Notes under the pieces: generated by a model
What the model saw: the letters and a program-made list of their open reading frames with translations, nothing else
Databases searched by the model: none
What the model was told of the DNA's origin: nothing
Translations under genes and position numbers: made by a program
DNA from: Panacagrimonas sp052386745
GTDB lineage: Bacteria; Pseudomonadota; Gammaproteobacteria; Nevskiales; Nevskiaceae
Length of the DNA stretch: 64,000 bases
NCBI GenBank assembly: GCA_052386745.1
Contig: JBQTJW010000005.1
Coordinates: 124,001 to 188,000, forward strand
Direction: 5' to 3'
Shown here: positions 44,066-56,349 of the stretch, in pieces
Layout of the letters: the number at the start of each line of letters is the position of its first letter
Numbering within the stretch: the stretch's first letter is position 1

Positions 44066-44749
44066 TCACGGCCGGGCCCCCGTCACCAGGATGGACTGGC
44101 CCATCCTGGTCGTGTCCTGGCCGCCGCTGCCCAGCTTGATCGGCTCGGGGACGACGATGCCGCGCTGCACCGCGGGCCGGGCGCGGATGGTTTCGATCCA
44201 CCGTGAAAGGTGCGGCAGGTCATCCACCGACACGCCGGCCCAGTCGTGCAGCGACACCCAGGACCAGTTGGCGATGTCCGCAATGGTGTAATCGCCGGCC
44301 AGGTACTCGTGGTCGGCAAGGCGGGTATCCAGCACGCGGTAGAGGCGCTTGGTCTCGGTCTGGTAGCGCTCGATGGCGTAGGGGATTTTCTCGTGCGCGT
44401 AGCGGAAGAACACGTTGGCCTGGCCCTGCATGGGGCCGATGCCGCCCATCTGGAACATGAGCCACTGGATCACGCGCGAGCGTCCCTGCCGATCGGCCGG
44501 CAAGAAGCGCCCGTACTTTTCCGCGAGGTAGATCAGGATGGCGCCGGATTCGAACACGGCAAAGTCGCCTTCCTCGCGATCCACGATGGCGGGAATGCGG
44601 CCGTTGGGGTTGATCTTGAGATACGCCGCGGTCTTCTGTTCCTGCCTGGACAGTGACAGCGCGTGCAGCGTGTACGGCACGCCCAGTTCCTCCAGCATGA
44701 TGGAAGCCTTCCAGCCATTGGGCGTGGCGGAGGTGTAGAGATCAATCAT
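44066..44749 (-). CDS. YfcG-like glutathione transferase
   Basis: A 227-residue protein with the N-terminal thioredoxin-like GSH domain (MIDLYTSATPNGWKASIMLEEL, NPNGRIPAIVD, FESGAILIYLAEK) and a helical C-domain (IADIANWSWV). The TPNGxKxxI pattern marks the Ure2p/YfcG group, which acts as disulfide-bond reductase with glutathione rather than transferring it. A close paralogue is encoded divergently 144 bp to the right. Confidence 0.9.
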   Translation of the reverse strand: MIDLYTSATPNGWKASIMLEELGVPYTLHALSLSRQEQKTAAYLKINPNGRIPAIVDREEGDFAVFESGAILIYLAEKYGRFLPADRQGRSRVIQWLMFQMGGIGPMQGQANVFFRYAHEKIPYAIERYQTETKRLYRVLDTRLADHEYLAGDYTIADIANWSWVSLHDWAGVSVDDLPHLSRWIETIRARPAVQRGIVVPEPIKLGSGGQDTTRMGQSILVTGARP

Positions 44750-44893
44750 CCGGCGTCTCCTGGAAAGCCGCGAGGGCCCGAGTGGTCTGGACAGTAGGCT
44801 CAGACTTTAATTCAGCAAGGGCGACCACGGACTGCCCGCGAGCGGCAACTGGCTTAGGCTTCCCGTTTTCCTGCGCAGAGCCCGAGCCATTCC

Positions 44894-45592
44894 ATGATCG
44901 ACCTCTACTACTGGCCCACGCCCAATGGCTGGAAGGCTTCCATCATGCTGGAGGAATGCGGGCTGCCCTACACCGTGCACCGCGTGAACATCGGCCGCGG
45001 CGAGCAGTTCGAGCCGGCGTTTCTCGCCATCAGCCCCAACAACCGCATCCCTGCCATCGTCGATCGCGCCCCGGCCGGCGGCGGCGAGCCCCTGAGCGTG
45101 TTCGAGACCGGCGCCATCCTGGTCTACCTCGCCGAGAAATGCGGCCGCTTCCTGCCCACCGACCTGCGCGGGCGCCACCAGGTGATGCAATGGCTGATGT
45201 GGCAGATGGGCGGACTCGGCCCGATGGCCGGGCAGAACGGGCACTTCAAACTCTACGCGCCGGAAAAAGTGCCCTACGCCATCGACCGCTACGACCGCGA
45301 AACCCGCCGGCTCTACGGCGTCCTGAACACGCAGCTGGGCAGGACCGGCGCGTTCATCGCCGGCGACTATTCGATTGCCGACATGGCCTGCTTCCCGTGG
45401 ATCCGCACGCACAAGGCCCAGGGCATTGCGCTCGAACACTTTCCGCACCTGCACCGCTGGTTCGGCGAGGTGCAGGACCGCCCCGCCGTCCAGCGCGGCC
45501 TGGCGCTGGCGTCCGAGCTGGTGCTCAAGACGCTGGACGACGAGGCGCGGCGCTCGCTGTTCGGACCCCGTCCGATCCCGGCGTCGAAGTGA
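44894..45592 (+). CDS. YfcG-like glutathione transferase, divergent paralogue
   Basis: A 232-residue paralogue of the 44066 gene, sharing MIDLY, TPNGWKASIMLEE, NNRIPAIVDR, FETGAILVYLAEKCGRFLP and WLMWQMGGLGPMAGQ. It has an extra cysteine in the EECG and EKCG segments. The shared head-to-head gap suggests tandem duplication with inversion and possibly joint regulation. The substrate is not deducible. Confidence 0.9.
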   Translation: MIDLYYWPTPNGWKASIMLEECGLPYTVHRVNIGRGEQFEPAFLAISPNNRIPAIVDRAPAGGGEPLSVFETGAILVYLAEKCGRFLPTDLRGRHQVMQWLMWQMGGLGPMAGQNGHFKLYAPEKVPYAIDRYDRETRRLYGVLNTQLGRTGAFIAGDYSIADMACFPWIRTHKAQGIALEHFPHLHRWFGEVQDRPAVQRGLALASELVLKTLDDEARRSLFGPRPIPASK

Positions 45593-45626
45593 TGCGGCGA
45601 GCCGTGTCGAGCAGGCCGCACCGCGT

Positions 45627-46346
45627 TCAAACCGCCTTGCTTTCGCCTTCCTCGCGCAGCGAGAACGGGTTGAAGTCGGTTCGGTGGTCGTAGGTATCCA
45701 CGCCCTCCACGCGTTTGAGCCAGCCGACCACGGCGTAGGTCACGGGCGTGAACAGCACCTCCACCGAGAGCTTGAAAACGAAGTTGAACAGGATGACGCC
45801 GATCAGCATCTGCGTCTCCCAGAGCCCGCCGAAGGCGATCGGGTAGAACAGCACGGAGTCGGCGAACTGCCCGCACACGGTGGAGCCGATGGTCCGGCTC
45901 CACAGGTGGCGTCCCTGGGTCCAGACCTTCATCTTGGCCATGACGAAGGAGTTGAGGAAGTCGCCCACCCAGTAGGCCACGATGCTTCCGAGCACGATGC
46001 GCCAGGTGTTGCCGAACGCGGTTTCCAGTGCCGGTTGCAGCGCGCGATTGTAGTCGTCCTGCGCGGCGGGCATGTTCAGCACGGCATACGTCATGAAGGT
46101 GGCGAACAGCATGGCCATGAAGCCCGCCCAGATCGCCCGCCGCGCTCGCGAGTAGCCGTACACCTCGGTGAGCACGTCACCGAAGATGTAGCCGATCGGG
46201 AAGAACAGGTTGCCCGCGCTGAAGGCGAACAGGCCGATGACCGGCAGGTGCAGCTCGCAGACCTTGCCGGGGCCGATCAGGTTGGAACAGAGCAGAACCG
46301 CCACCGTGCCGCCCAGGAAGAAGTCGTAGTAGCGGAAGCGTTGCAT
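45627..46346 (-). CDS. yhhQ: Queuosine precursor transporter (YhhQ/VUT family)
   Basis: A 239-residue, about six-helix membrane protein of the VUT/YhhQ family, which imports preQ0/preQ1 for tRNA queuosine synthesis. Family features are NLFFPIGYIFGDVLTEVYGYSRARR and YWVGDFLNSFVMAKMKVWT, followed by ADSVLFYPIAFGG. The ATG MQRFRYYDFF is chosen; the frame opens 57 bases earlier. No queuosine biosynthesis gene is next to it. Confidence 0.9.
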   Translation of the reverse strand: MQRFRYYDFFLGGTVAVLLCSNLIGPGKVCELHLPVIGLFAFSAGNLFFPIGYIFGDVLTEVYGYSRARRAIWAGFMAMLFATFMTYAVLNMPAAQDDYNRALQPALETAFGNTWRIVLGSIVAYWVGDFLNSFVMAKMKVWTQGRHLWSRTIGSTVCGQFADSVLFYPIAFGGLWETQMLIGVILFNFVFKLSVEVLFTPVTYAVVGWLKRVEGVDTYDHRTDFNPFSLREEGESKAV

Positions 46347-46410
46347 GCGCGTGGTCCGGTAGAGTCCGCCGCAGTATGCCGCGGCGGCTGGGCCGATTCC
46401 CACGCGAAAA

Positions 46411-46917
46411 TCAAACCAGCGCGACGCCGTCGGGCAGCTCGTTGCCGAAGTCGGCGCGGGGTGGTGGATGACGCGCCAGCACCGCGGCCACGGCCTCGAT
46501 GCCGGCTATGGCACCGCCGCGAAAATCGCCGGCCGAGAAATGCTTTTCCATGATCTGGCAGCAGGCCTGCCATTCGGCCGCCGGCACGCGCTGGTTGCCG
46601 ACCCCGCGATCGGCCACGATCTCCACGTCGCGATCGGCCAGCAGCACGTAGATCAGCACGCCGGGGTTGGGCTCGGTATCCCAGACGCGCAGGTGCGAAA
46701 ACGCCTCAATCGCCGCGTCGCGCGGCGTGAACCCGTGCCAGAGTTCGGGGAGGGACAGCGCGGTGTCGACGGCGAAACGGATTTCACCGGGATGGATTTT
46801 CTCGCAGCTGCGGATGGCGTCCTCGATGGCCTCCATCGCATGCAGCGGGAAGGCCCTGCGCCGGGTCCAGGGCCCGGTCGCGAGGTGGCGCAGCCAGCGT
46901 CCGGGACGGCTTACCAT
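46411..46917 (-). CDS. TPM-domain (TLP18.3/Psb32) protein, soluble
   Basis: A 168-residue protein with a TPM domain (FSHLRVWDTEPNPGVLIYVLLADRDVEIVADRGVGNQRV). It has no signal peptide and no membrane helix, unlike the preceding gene. Function unknown; the domain is found in YgcG, LemA-linked and photosystem-repair proteins. Its ATG overlaps the end of the YgcG-like gene by seven bases. Confidence 0.88.
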   Translation of the reverse strand: MVSRPGRWLRHLATGPWTRRRAFPLHAMEAIEDAIRSCEKIHPGEIRFAVDTALSLPELWHGFTPRDAAIEAFSHLRVWDTEPNPGVLIYVLLADRDVEIVADRGVGNQRVPAAEWQACCQIMEKHFSAGDFRGGAIAGIEAVAAVLARHPPPRADFGNELPDGVALV

Positions 46918-47759
46918 CTTCCCGACGCGCCTCCGCCGCCGAAGCTTCCACCGCCGCCACGGAATCCGCCGCCAGAGAAGCCGCCACCGGATCGGCCGCT
47001 GCTCCAGCCGCCTCCGGCGAACCCACCGAAGCTCAGCAAGAAGCTCAGGACGAAAGCCGCGATGCCCATCACTAAGGCGATGCCGAGCGTACCCAGAAGC
47101 AGCATCGCCAGCGCAAATACGATCAGCCCGGCCAGGCCCGCACCCAGCAGTCGGCCCAGCATGCGGCGCAACATCTGGCCGATGAACAGCACGCCGGCCA
47201 GCAGCAGACCCATCCAGTTGCCTTCGAACGAAGGCCCTGAAATTTCAACTTCTCGTGCCGGCTCAGGCAGCGCTTCTCCACGGATCAGACCAAGGATACG
47301 ATCGACACCCGCATCGATGCCGCGGTAAAACGCGCCGTCGCGGAAATGCGGCAGCATGATCTCCTCGACGATGCGCTTGCCGATCGCGTCGGGAATCGCG
47401 CCTTCGAGTCCGCGACCGACTTCGATGCGCAGCGCGCGATCGTTCTTCGCGACCAGCAGCAACACGCCATCGTCCTGTTCGGCGCGGCCCAGCTTCCAGG
47501 CGTCGGCCACGCGGATCGAATACTGCTCGATGGTCTCGGGCTGCGTGGTCGGCAGCAGCAGCACCGCGATCTGGCTGCCCTTTTCCTTTTCGAAGGCGGT
47601 GAGCTTGGATTCGAGCGCCGCGCGCTGCGAAGAGCCCAGCGTTCCCGTGAGGTCCGTCACACGCGCCCGCAGTTCGGGTACGGCAACTTCCGCCGTGGCC
47701 ACACCAGCCCAGTAAAGGCTGATGAGTAGAACCAGAAACGATCGGGTCGCCGCGGTCAT
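46911..47759 (-). CDS. YgcG-like TPM-domain membrane protein
   Basis: A 282-residue protein with a signal peptide, a periplasmic TPM domain (residues about 30-155, with DDGVLLLVAKNDRALRIEVGRGLEG), a two-helix membrane hairpin and a glycine/serine-rich tail (SSGRSGGGFSGGGFRGGGG). This is the usual YgcG layout. It starts 14 bases after lemA and overlaps the soluble TPM gene; the three form an operon of unknown envelope-related role. Confidence 0.92.
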   Translation of the reverse strand: MTAATRSFLVLLISLYWAGVATAEVAVPELRARVTDLTGTLGSSQRAALESKLTAFEKEKGSQIAVLLLPTTQPETIEQYSIRVADAWKLGRAEQDDGVLLLVAKNDRALRIEVGRGLEGAIPDAIGKRIVEEIMLPHFRDGAFYRGIDAGVDRILGLIRGEALPEPAREVEISGPSFEGNWMGLLLAGVLFIGQMLRRMLGRLLGAGLAGLIVFALAMLLLGTLGIALVMGIAAFVLSFLLSFGGFAGGGWSSGRSGGGFSGGGFRGGGGSFGGGGASGRW

Positions 47760-47773
47760 GGCAATGCTCGGAT

Positions 47774-48367
47774 TCAGTTGTCGCCGAAATCCACTTTCGG
47801 CGGCGCGCTGATGGCCTTTTCGTTCTCCACCGCAAAGCTCGGCTTCACCACGTGGCCAAACATCTTCGCCGTGAGGTTGGTGGGGAACGAGCGCACCGCC
47901 ACGTTGTACTGCTGCACCGCGTCGATAAAGCGGTTGCGCGCCACCGTGATGCGGTTCTCGGTGCCCTCCAGCTGCGCCTGGAGGTCGCGGAACAGCGAGT
48001 CCGACTTGAGCTGCGGATAATTTTCGGTCACCACCAGCAGCCTTGAGAGCGCCGACGACAGCTCGCCCTGCGCCTCGCCGAAGCGCTTCATGGCGTCCGG
48101 GTCGTTGACCATCTCCGGCGTCACGTTGACCGAGCCCACCTTGGAGCGCGCCTGGGTCACGCCGAGCAGCACGTCCTTTTCCTGCTGCGCGAAGCCCTTC
48201 ACCGTGGCGACGAGGTTGGGCACCAGGTCGGCCCGTCGCTGGTACTGGTTGAGCACCTCGGCCCAGGCCGATTTCACCGCCTCGTCCTTCTGCTGCAGGG
48301 CGTTGTAGCCGCAGCCCGACAGCAGGACGGCGACCACGGCGATGACGACGAGACGAAACTGTTTCAC
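47774..48367 (-). CDS. lemA: LemA-family lipoprotein
   Basis: A 197-residue exported protein with lipobox LLSGCG near residue 19 and a long helical LemA domain (KSAWAEVLNQYQRRADLVPNLVATVKGF, then LFRDLQAQLEGTENRITVARNRF). It begins with GTG after GGGAGT. The cellular role is not settled; the association with TPM proteins is widespread. Confidence 0.93.
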   Translation of the reverse strand: MKQFRLVVIAVVAVLLSGCGYNALQQKDEAVKSAWAEVLNQYQRRADLVPNLVATVKGFAQQEKDVLLGVTQARSKVGSVNVTPEMVNDPDAMKRFGEAQGELSSALSRLLVVTENYPQLKSDSLFRDLQAQLEGTENRITVARNRFIDAVQQYNVAVRSFPTNLTAKMFGHVVKPSFAVENEKAISAPPKVDFGDN

Positions 48368-48425
48368 GAACGACTCCCTTCAGCGCAAGTAACGTGGCTC
48401 GAATGTGGGGTGAGCGCCCCGCGAA

Positions 48426-49066
48426 TCAAGCCGGACGCAGCAGTTTCAGTGCCCGCCCGCTCATCCCGTCGTGCAGCGCGGGGATACTCAGCAGCATGTG
48501 CAGGGGCTCGATGGCGCGCGCCGCCTCCATCGCACCCAGGTCCAGCGTTTCCCAGCCGAACGGGGCGAGCAGGTGCGCCACCTCGCGCTTGGCCTGCGCG
48601 TGGTTACCGCAGATGAACATGCCGGGCGGTCCGCCCGAAACCTGGGGATTGACCATCTGCGCCACGCCCGCGGCATTGAACGCCTTGACGAAACGGGCCA
48701 CGGAATATTCCCGCTGCAGGCGTTCCATCAGCGAATCCTCCAGCGAGGTGAAGAAGCGCAGCACGCCGTTTACCGGTGGCTGGTCCGAGATCGGGTTGCA
48801 GGTATCGATCACGGTCTTGCCCATCAGGTTGCCGGTTCCCGCCAGGCGCAGCACCTTGCTGGCCGCCGCGCCGCGGACCGCGAGCACCAGCACGTCGCCG
48901 AACCCGGCGGCCTCGGCAAAGCTGCCGGCGCTGCTGCGCGGATTCTGCTTCATCCAGTCCCGCAGCTTTGCGGGTTCGCGCGTGCCCATGAGCACCTCGT
49001 GGCCGTGCTGGAGAAAGCCCGTTGCCAGCGTTCTGGCCACCTCGCCGGAGCCGAGCATGCCGATGT

Positions 49067-49070
<4 letters not shown>
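48426..49070 (-). CDS. NADP oxidoreductase, coenzyme-F420-dependent type
   Basis: A 214-residue Rossmann protein (MNIGMLGSGEVARTLATGFLQHGHEVLMGTREPAKL) of the NADPH-dependent F420 reductase fold. TREP after the motif suggests NADP binding. F420 biosynthesis genes are not visible here, and many members of this fold work without F420, so the cofactor remains uncertain. Its start overlaps the SNF2 helicase stop codon as ATGA, coupling the two genes. Confidence 0.8.
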
Positions 49071-52438
<3,368 letters not shown>

Positions 52439-52448
52439 GCCGCTGAAC

Positions 52449-53633
52449 TCAGCCCTTGGCGCGGGCTTCCAGCGCGGCTACTGCGGGCAGGGTCTTGCCT
52501 TCCAGGAATTCCAGGAACGCGCCACCGGCGGTGGAGATGTATCCGACCTGCTTTTCGATGCCGAACTTGCCGATGGCCGCCACCGTGTCGCCGCCTCCGG
52601 CGATGGACATGGCGCTGGATCTGGCAATGGCCTGGGCCAGCACCTGGGTGCCGTTGGCGAAGGCATCGAACTCGAACACGCCCAGCGGACCGTTCCAGAC
52701 GATGGTGCCGGCCGTGTCCATGATGGCGGCCAGCGCCTGCGCCGTGGCGGGGCCCACGTCCAGGATCAGGTCATCCGCCTCCACGTCCCTGGCGGCCTTG
52801 ACGCTGGCGGCGGCCGTGGCGGAGAAGGTCTTGGCCGTCACCACGTCGGTGGGAATGGGCACGGACGCGCCGCGCTTGGCCATCTTGTCGATGATTCGCC
52901 TGGCCTCGCCAACCAGGTCCGGCTCGGCCAGCGACTTGCCGATGGGCAGGCCCATGGCGAGCAGGAAGGTGTTGGCGATGCCGCCGCCGACCACGAGCTG
53001 GTCGACCTTGTCGGCCAGCGCATCGAGAATCGTCAGCTTGGTCGATACCTTCGAGCCGCCGACGATGGCCACCAGCGGCCGCGCCGGCTGGCCGAGCGCC
53101 TTGCCCAGCGCTTCCAATTCGGCGGCCACGAGCGGGCCGGCGCAGGCGACCTTGGCTTTCAGCGCGAGCGCATGCGTCGTCGCCTCGGCGCGGTGCGCGG
53201 TGCCAAAGGCGTCGTTGGCGTAAACGTCGCAGAGCCTGGCCATCTTCACGGCCAGGTCCTCGCTGTTCTTCTTCTCGCCCTTGTTGCAGCGGCAGTTTTC
53301 CAGCAGCACGACCTGCCCGGGCTTGACGGTGAAGCCGCCATCGACCCAGTTCTGGACCAGCTCCACCTTCTGCCCCAGCAGCTCGCCCATGCGCGCGGCG
53401 ATCGGCGCCAGCGAATCCGCCGGCTTGAACTCGCCCTCGGTGGGGCGGCCGAGGTGCGAGGTCACCATCACCGCCGCGCCCTTCTTCAGCGCAAGCTGGA
53501 TGCCCGGGATCGAGGCACGGATGCGCGTGTCTTCGGTGACGTTGCCGGCCTCGTCCTGCGGCACGTTGAGATCGGCGCGGATGAACACGCGCCGGTTGGC
53601 AAGGTCGAGATCAGCGAGGCGGAGGAAGTTCAT
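52449..53633 (-). CDS. pgk: Phosphoglycerate kinase
   Basis: A 394-residue glycolytic enzyme transferring phosphate from 1,3-bisphosphoglycerate to ADP. The N-terminal signature is FIRADLNVPQDEAGNVTEDTRIRASIP, and the P-loop-like C-terminal motif is AGGGDTVAAIGKFG. It is not linked to gap, which is 19 kb away on the same strand. It continues into the SNF2 gene 11 bases later, so that helicase may depend on the pgk promoter. Confidence 0.96.
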   Translation of the reverse strand: MNFLRLADLDLANRRVFIRADLNVPQDEAGNVTEDTRIRASIPGIQLALKKGAAVMVTSHLGRPTEGEFKPADSLAPIAARMGELLGQKVELVQNWVDGGFTVKPGQVVLLENCRCNKGEKKNSEDLAVKMARLCDVYANDAFGTAHRAEATTHALALKAKVACAGPLVAAELEALGKALGQPARPLVAIVGGSKVSTKLTILDALADKVDQLVVGGGIANTFLLAMGLPIGKSLAEPDLVGEARRIIDKMAKRGASVPIPTDVVTAKTFSATAAASVKAARDVEADDLILDVGPATAQALAAIMDTAGTIVWNGPLGVFEFDAFANGTQVLAQAIARSSAMSIAGGGDTVAAIGKFGIEKQVGYISTAGGAFLEFLEGKTLPAVAALEARAKG

Positions 53634-53716
53634 GGAGGGTTTCGAGAGCGGTGCGAGAAGGGTTCGGGATCAGTTCGGCCGGGCCTGGGGGGAGGTTTCC
53701 GGAGCAGTGCGGAAGG

Positions 53717-53733
53717 ATGCCGATTTTCGGCAT
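53717..53733. repeat. Perfect inverted repeat
   Basis: ATGCCGA, TTT, TCGGCAT: a 7-bp stem with a three-base loop in the 236-bp gap between the 2OG-fusion gene and pgk. It could be a terminator for the former or an operator for the latter; there is no T-run of note. Confidence 0.35.
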
Positions 53734-53869
53734 TTGCGCCGCAAACGCCAATCCAGTGGCGCGCAGCCCACGGCCGGCAGGCCCGCCACGACGTGCAGTG
53801 CGCTGAAGTCGCGGCGGGCGAGGTGACCGCAAGGATCAAACCCAGGGCCGTCGTCGAAGCGGCGCAGGC

Positions 53870-54829
53870 TCAATCGCAGTCCAGGCCCGGCACCTGGTAG
53901 CACAGCAGCGAGGTCACGCGGACCCGCGGGCCGGATACCGGCAGCACCTCGTGCGGCACGATGCCGCCGAAGATCACCAGGGTCTGCAAGGGGCGCAACT
54001 GGACCACGATGGCGTCGCGGTCTGGCGCCTGGCCAATGGCCGACAAGGGCTCGTGGCAGCGTCGGGGATACAGGCGCAGGGCGCCGCTGGCAGACTCCCC
54101 ACCGTCGTCGCACAGGCAGGTGATGACCGAGACATCGCAGGTGCGAATGTCCCGGTGCAGGGCCAGAAAGTGTCCTGCCGCATACGCGCTGTAGGTGCCG
54201 CGCATCCCGGTCGGCCTCAGGTGCAGTCCGGTGATACGGCGCAGCGCCGCAGCCATCCAGGGCGCGTGATAGACGGCGTCCTGTGCTGCGCCTCCGGCCG
54301 CGGAGTAGAGCCGCCGCGGCGGGCTCGCATCGTCGTGAGGTCCGGAATCTGCTTGCTCCAGTTCGTCCAGGCTCGCGCCGTTTAGACCCTGCCGCGCCTC
54401 GTCCAGCAGCCGCGCGCCGAGCGCCGGGTCCACCATCCCCTGGTAGACGTCGTAGCCGCCGCGCTTCGATTCGAGAAACGTGGCGGTGTCCTCAACGCCC
54501 TGGGACTTCAACACCGGGCGCTCGTCGGTGGAGATGCGGGTGTTGAACGCGGCCTCGAACTGGGCCTGGGTTCCTGCGATGTTGATGCTCGTCGCCGACA
54601 CCTGCAGAACCTCGAATCCTGCCTCGCGCAGACGGCTTATCGAGCGGCTGATGAGATCGGACTCCGAGCAGAATCCCTCCACGTTGTGCTCGGTGATCTG
54701 TTCCTGACCTGCAAACAGTGAGACCCCGCCCTGTGAATGCGGCGATGCCTGGGCGTAGATGCGCTGCGGCATTCCGCCCTTGACCGGTGGCCGGGCGCCA
54801 CCCGGCGCTTTTGATTTCTTTGTCGCCAT
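53870..54829 (-). CDS. Kumamolisin-propeptide-like domain fused to a 2OG-Fe(II) oxygenase domain
   Basis: A 319-residue cytoplasmic protein of a kind I do not recognise. Residues about 49-120 resemble the propeptide of S53/S8 serine proteases (DLISRSISRLREAGFEVLQV, then INIAGTQAQFEAAFNTRIS), yet no protease catalytic domain follows. Residues about 210-315 form a double-stranded beta-helix: GHFLALHRDIRTC supplies His225 and Asp227, VPHEVLPV supplies His293, and Arg302 or Arg304 may bind 2-oxoglutarate. The N-terminus is basic and proline-rich. GGAGAAGGAAC precedes the ATG, which fixes the start. The domain reading is inferred by eye. Confidence 0.72.
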   Translation of the reverse strand: MATKKSKAPGGARPPVKGGMPQRIYAQASPHSQGGVSLFAGQEQITEHNVEGFCSESDLISRSISRLREAGFEVLQVSATSINIAGTQAQFEAAFNTRISTDERPVLKSQGVEDTATFLESKRGGYDVYQGMVDPALGARLLDEARQGLNGASLDELEQADSGPHDDASPPRRLYSAAGGAAQDAVYHAPWMAAALRRITGLHLRPTGMRGTYSAYAAGHFLALHRDIRTCDVSVITCLCDDGGESASGALRLYPRRCHEPLSAIGQAPDRDAIVVQLRPLQTLVIFGGIVPHEVLPVSGPRVRVTSLLCYQVPGLDCD

Positions 54830-55024
54830 GTTCCTTCTCCTTGATCGACCAGCTGCGTGGGTACGGCCGGCGGGAAATCCGTCGGCCGGGATCAGCCCGG
54901 CTGAACGGGCGTGACGGACACGCTGTTCAGGAGGCCTGTCAATCAAGACGCAATGCGTCGAAAAATCCGGTCATGCGATGCAGGCAGCAGCGGAAGGTGA
55001 ACGGGTGGCGGGTTGCGGATTCGA

Positions 55025-56182
55025 TCAGTACCCGAGCTGGCGCGAGGCAAGGTCCTTCATGATTTCCGTGGCACCGCCGCCGATGGACAGCACCTTGGTC
55101 TCGCGGAAGATGCGCTCCACCTTGGCACCGCGCAGGTAGCCGGCGCCGCCGAAAATCTGCACCGCCTCGCCGGCAATGTCTTCCAGCGCGCCGGTGGCGA
55201 GGTTCTTCAGCAGGCAGATTTCCGCCACCGGCAGATGGCCGGCGCGCACCTGCCAGCACAGCAGGTCGAGCTGCGCCTTGATCGCGTCGAGCTGCATCTT
55301 CATGTCCACCAGCTTGTGGCGGATCACCTGGCGCGCCGCCAGCGGCTGGCCAAAGGTCTGGCGTTCGCGCGCGTAGGCCAGCGCCTCCTCGTAGCACACC
55401 TGGCCGAAGCCCCAGGCCTGCGCGGCCAGCATCAGGCGCTCGTTGTTGAAGTTCTGCATGATCGCCTTGAAGCCGCGATGCTCCTCGCCGATGCGGTTGG
55501 CCAACGGCACGCGGCAGTCCTCGAAGTACAGCGTGGCGGTGTCCGAGCACAGCCAGCCCATCTTGTGCAGCGGCGTGCGCGTGAAGCCCGGCGTGCCGGC
55601 CTCCACCACCAGCAGCGACACGCCGCCCATGCCCGTGCCGCCGGTGCGCACCGCCACCGTGATGCAGTCGGCGCGCATGCCGCAGGTGATGAAGGTCTTG
55701 GCGCCGTTGACCACGTAGTGATCGCCGTCGCGCCGCGCGGTCGTGCGCAGGCTGGCCACGTCCGAGCCGCCGCCGGGCTCGGTGATGGCCAGCGCCGCGA
55801 TCTTGCGGCCCTCCAGCACCGGCCGCAGCCAGCGCTCTTTTTGCTCCGCGCTGCCGTGCGCGGCGATCGGCGGACTGCCGATGCGGTGGCTGACCAGGCT
55901 GGCGAGCAGGCCGCCCGAACCGGCGCGCGCCAGTTCCTCGGCCATGATCGACTGGTAGAACGGATCCTCGTCGCCGCTGCCACCGTATTCCTCGGGGAAG
56001 CCGATGCCCAGCACGCCGGCCTCCGCGGCCTTGAGCTGCAAGGCGCGCGGCAGTTCGCCGGCCTGCTCCCAGGCCTCGATGTGCGGCTCGCACTCCTTCT
56101 GCACGAAGCGCCGCAGCTGGCTGCGGTAGGCCTCGTGGTCGGCGGTGAGGAAGGGGTGGGGTGCGGATTGGAGCAGGCTCAT
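55025..56182 (-). CDS. Acyl-CoA dehydrogenase
   Basis: A 385-residue flavoenzyme of the standard short/medium-chain fold. Typical segments are ITEPGGGSDVASLRTTARR (FAD/substrate loop), DCRVPLANRIGEEHRGFKAIMQNFNNERL, the helical domain, and GGGATEIMKDLASRQLGY at the end. In the helical core, QIFGGAGYLRGAKVERIFRETK carries the region of the catalytic base, probably Glu. The substrate is unknown. The frame extends to 56407 but the ATG at 56182 begins the family. A second, larger acyl-CoA dehydrogenase is encoded at 61.3-63.1 kb. Confidence 0.9.
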   Translation of the reverse strand: MSLLQSAPHPFLTADHEAYRSQLRRFVQKECEPHIEAWEQAGELPRALQLKAAEAGVLGIGFPEEYGGSGDEDPFYQSIMAEELARAGSGGLLASLVSHRIGSPPIAAHGSAEQKERWLRPVLEGRKIAALAITEPGGGSDVASLRTTARRDGDHYVVNGAKTFITCGMRADCITVAVRTGGTGMGGVSLLVVEAGTPGFTRTPLHKMGWLCSDTATLYFEDCRVPLANRIGEEHRGFKAIMQNFNNERLMLAAQAWGFGQVCYEEALAYARERQTFGQPLAARQVIRHKLVDMKMQLDAIKAQLDLLCWQVRAGHLPVAEICLLKNLATGALEDIAGEAVQIFGGAGYLRGAKVERIFRETKVLSIGGGATEIMKDLASRQLGY

Positions 56183-56349
56183 GGGAAATTCGTGGTAGGT
56201 GGCGAGCGGGGGAAAATTCTGCACTTTCACGGGCATGAGCCGCGACACCACGCCCGGTCGGTCGGTGCCCGTCGCGGCTGGGCAGCGAGCGCGCCAGGAA
56301 CCCGGGTCAGCCCACGGGCTTCGAGCTGCCGGTATCATCGCCCGTTCAA

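Noticed and set aside
54864..54888. Hairpin upstream of the 2OG-fusion gene as a riboswitch
   Set aside because: A 10-bp stem (one wobble) exists only on the plus strand; on the transcribed minus strand it has a mismatch and there is no recognised riboswitch fold.
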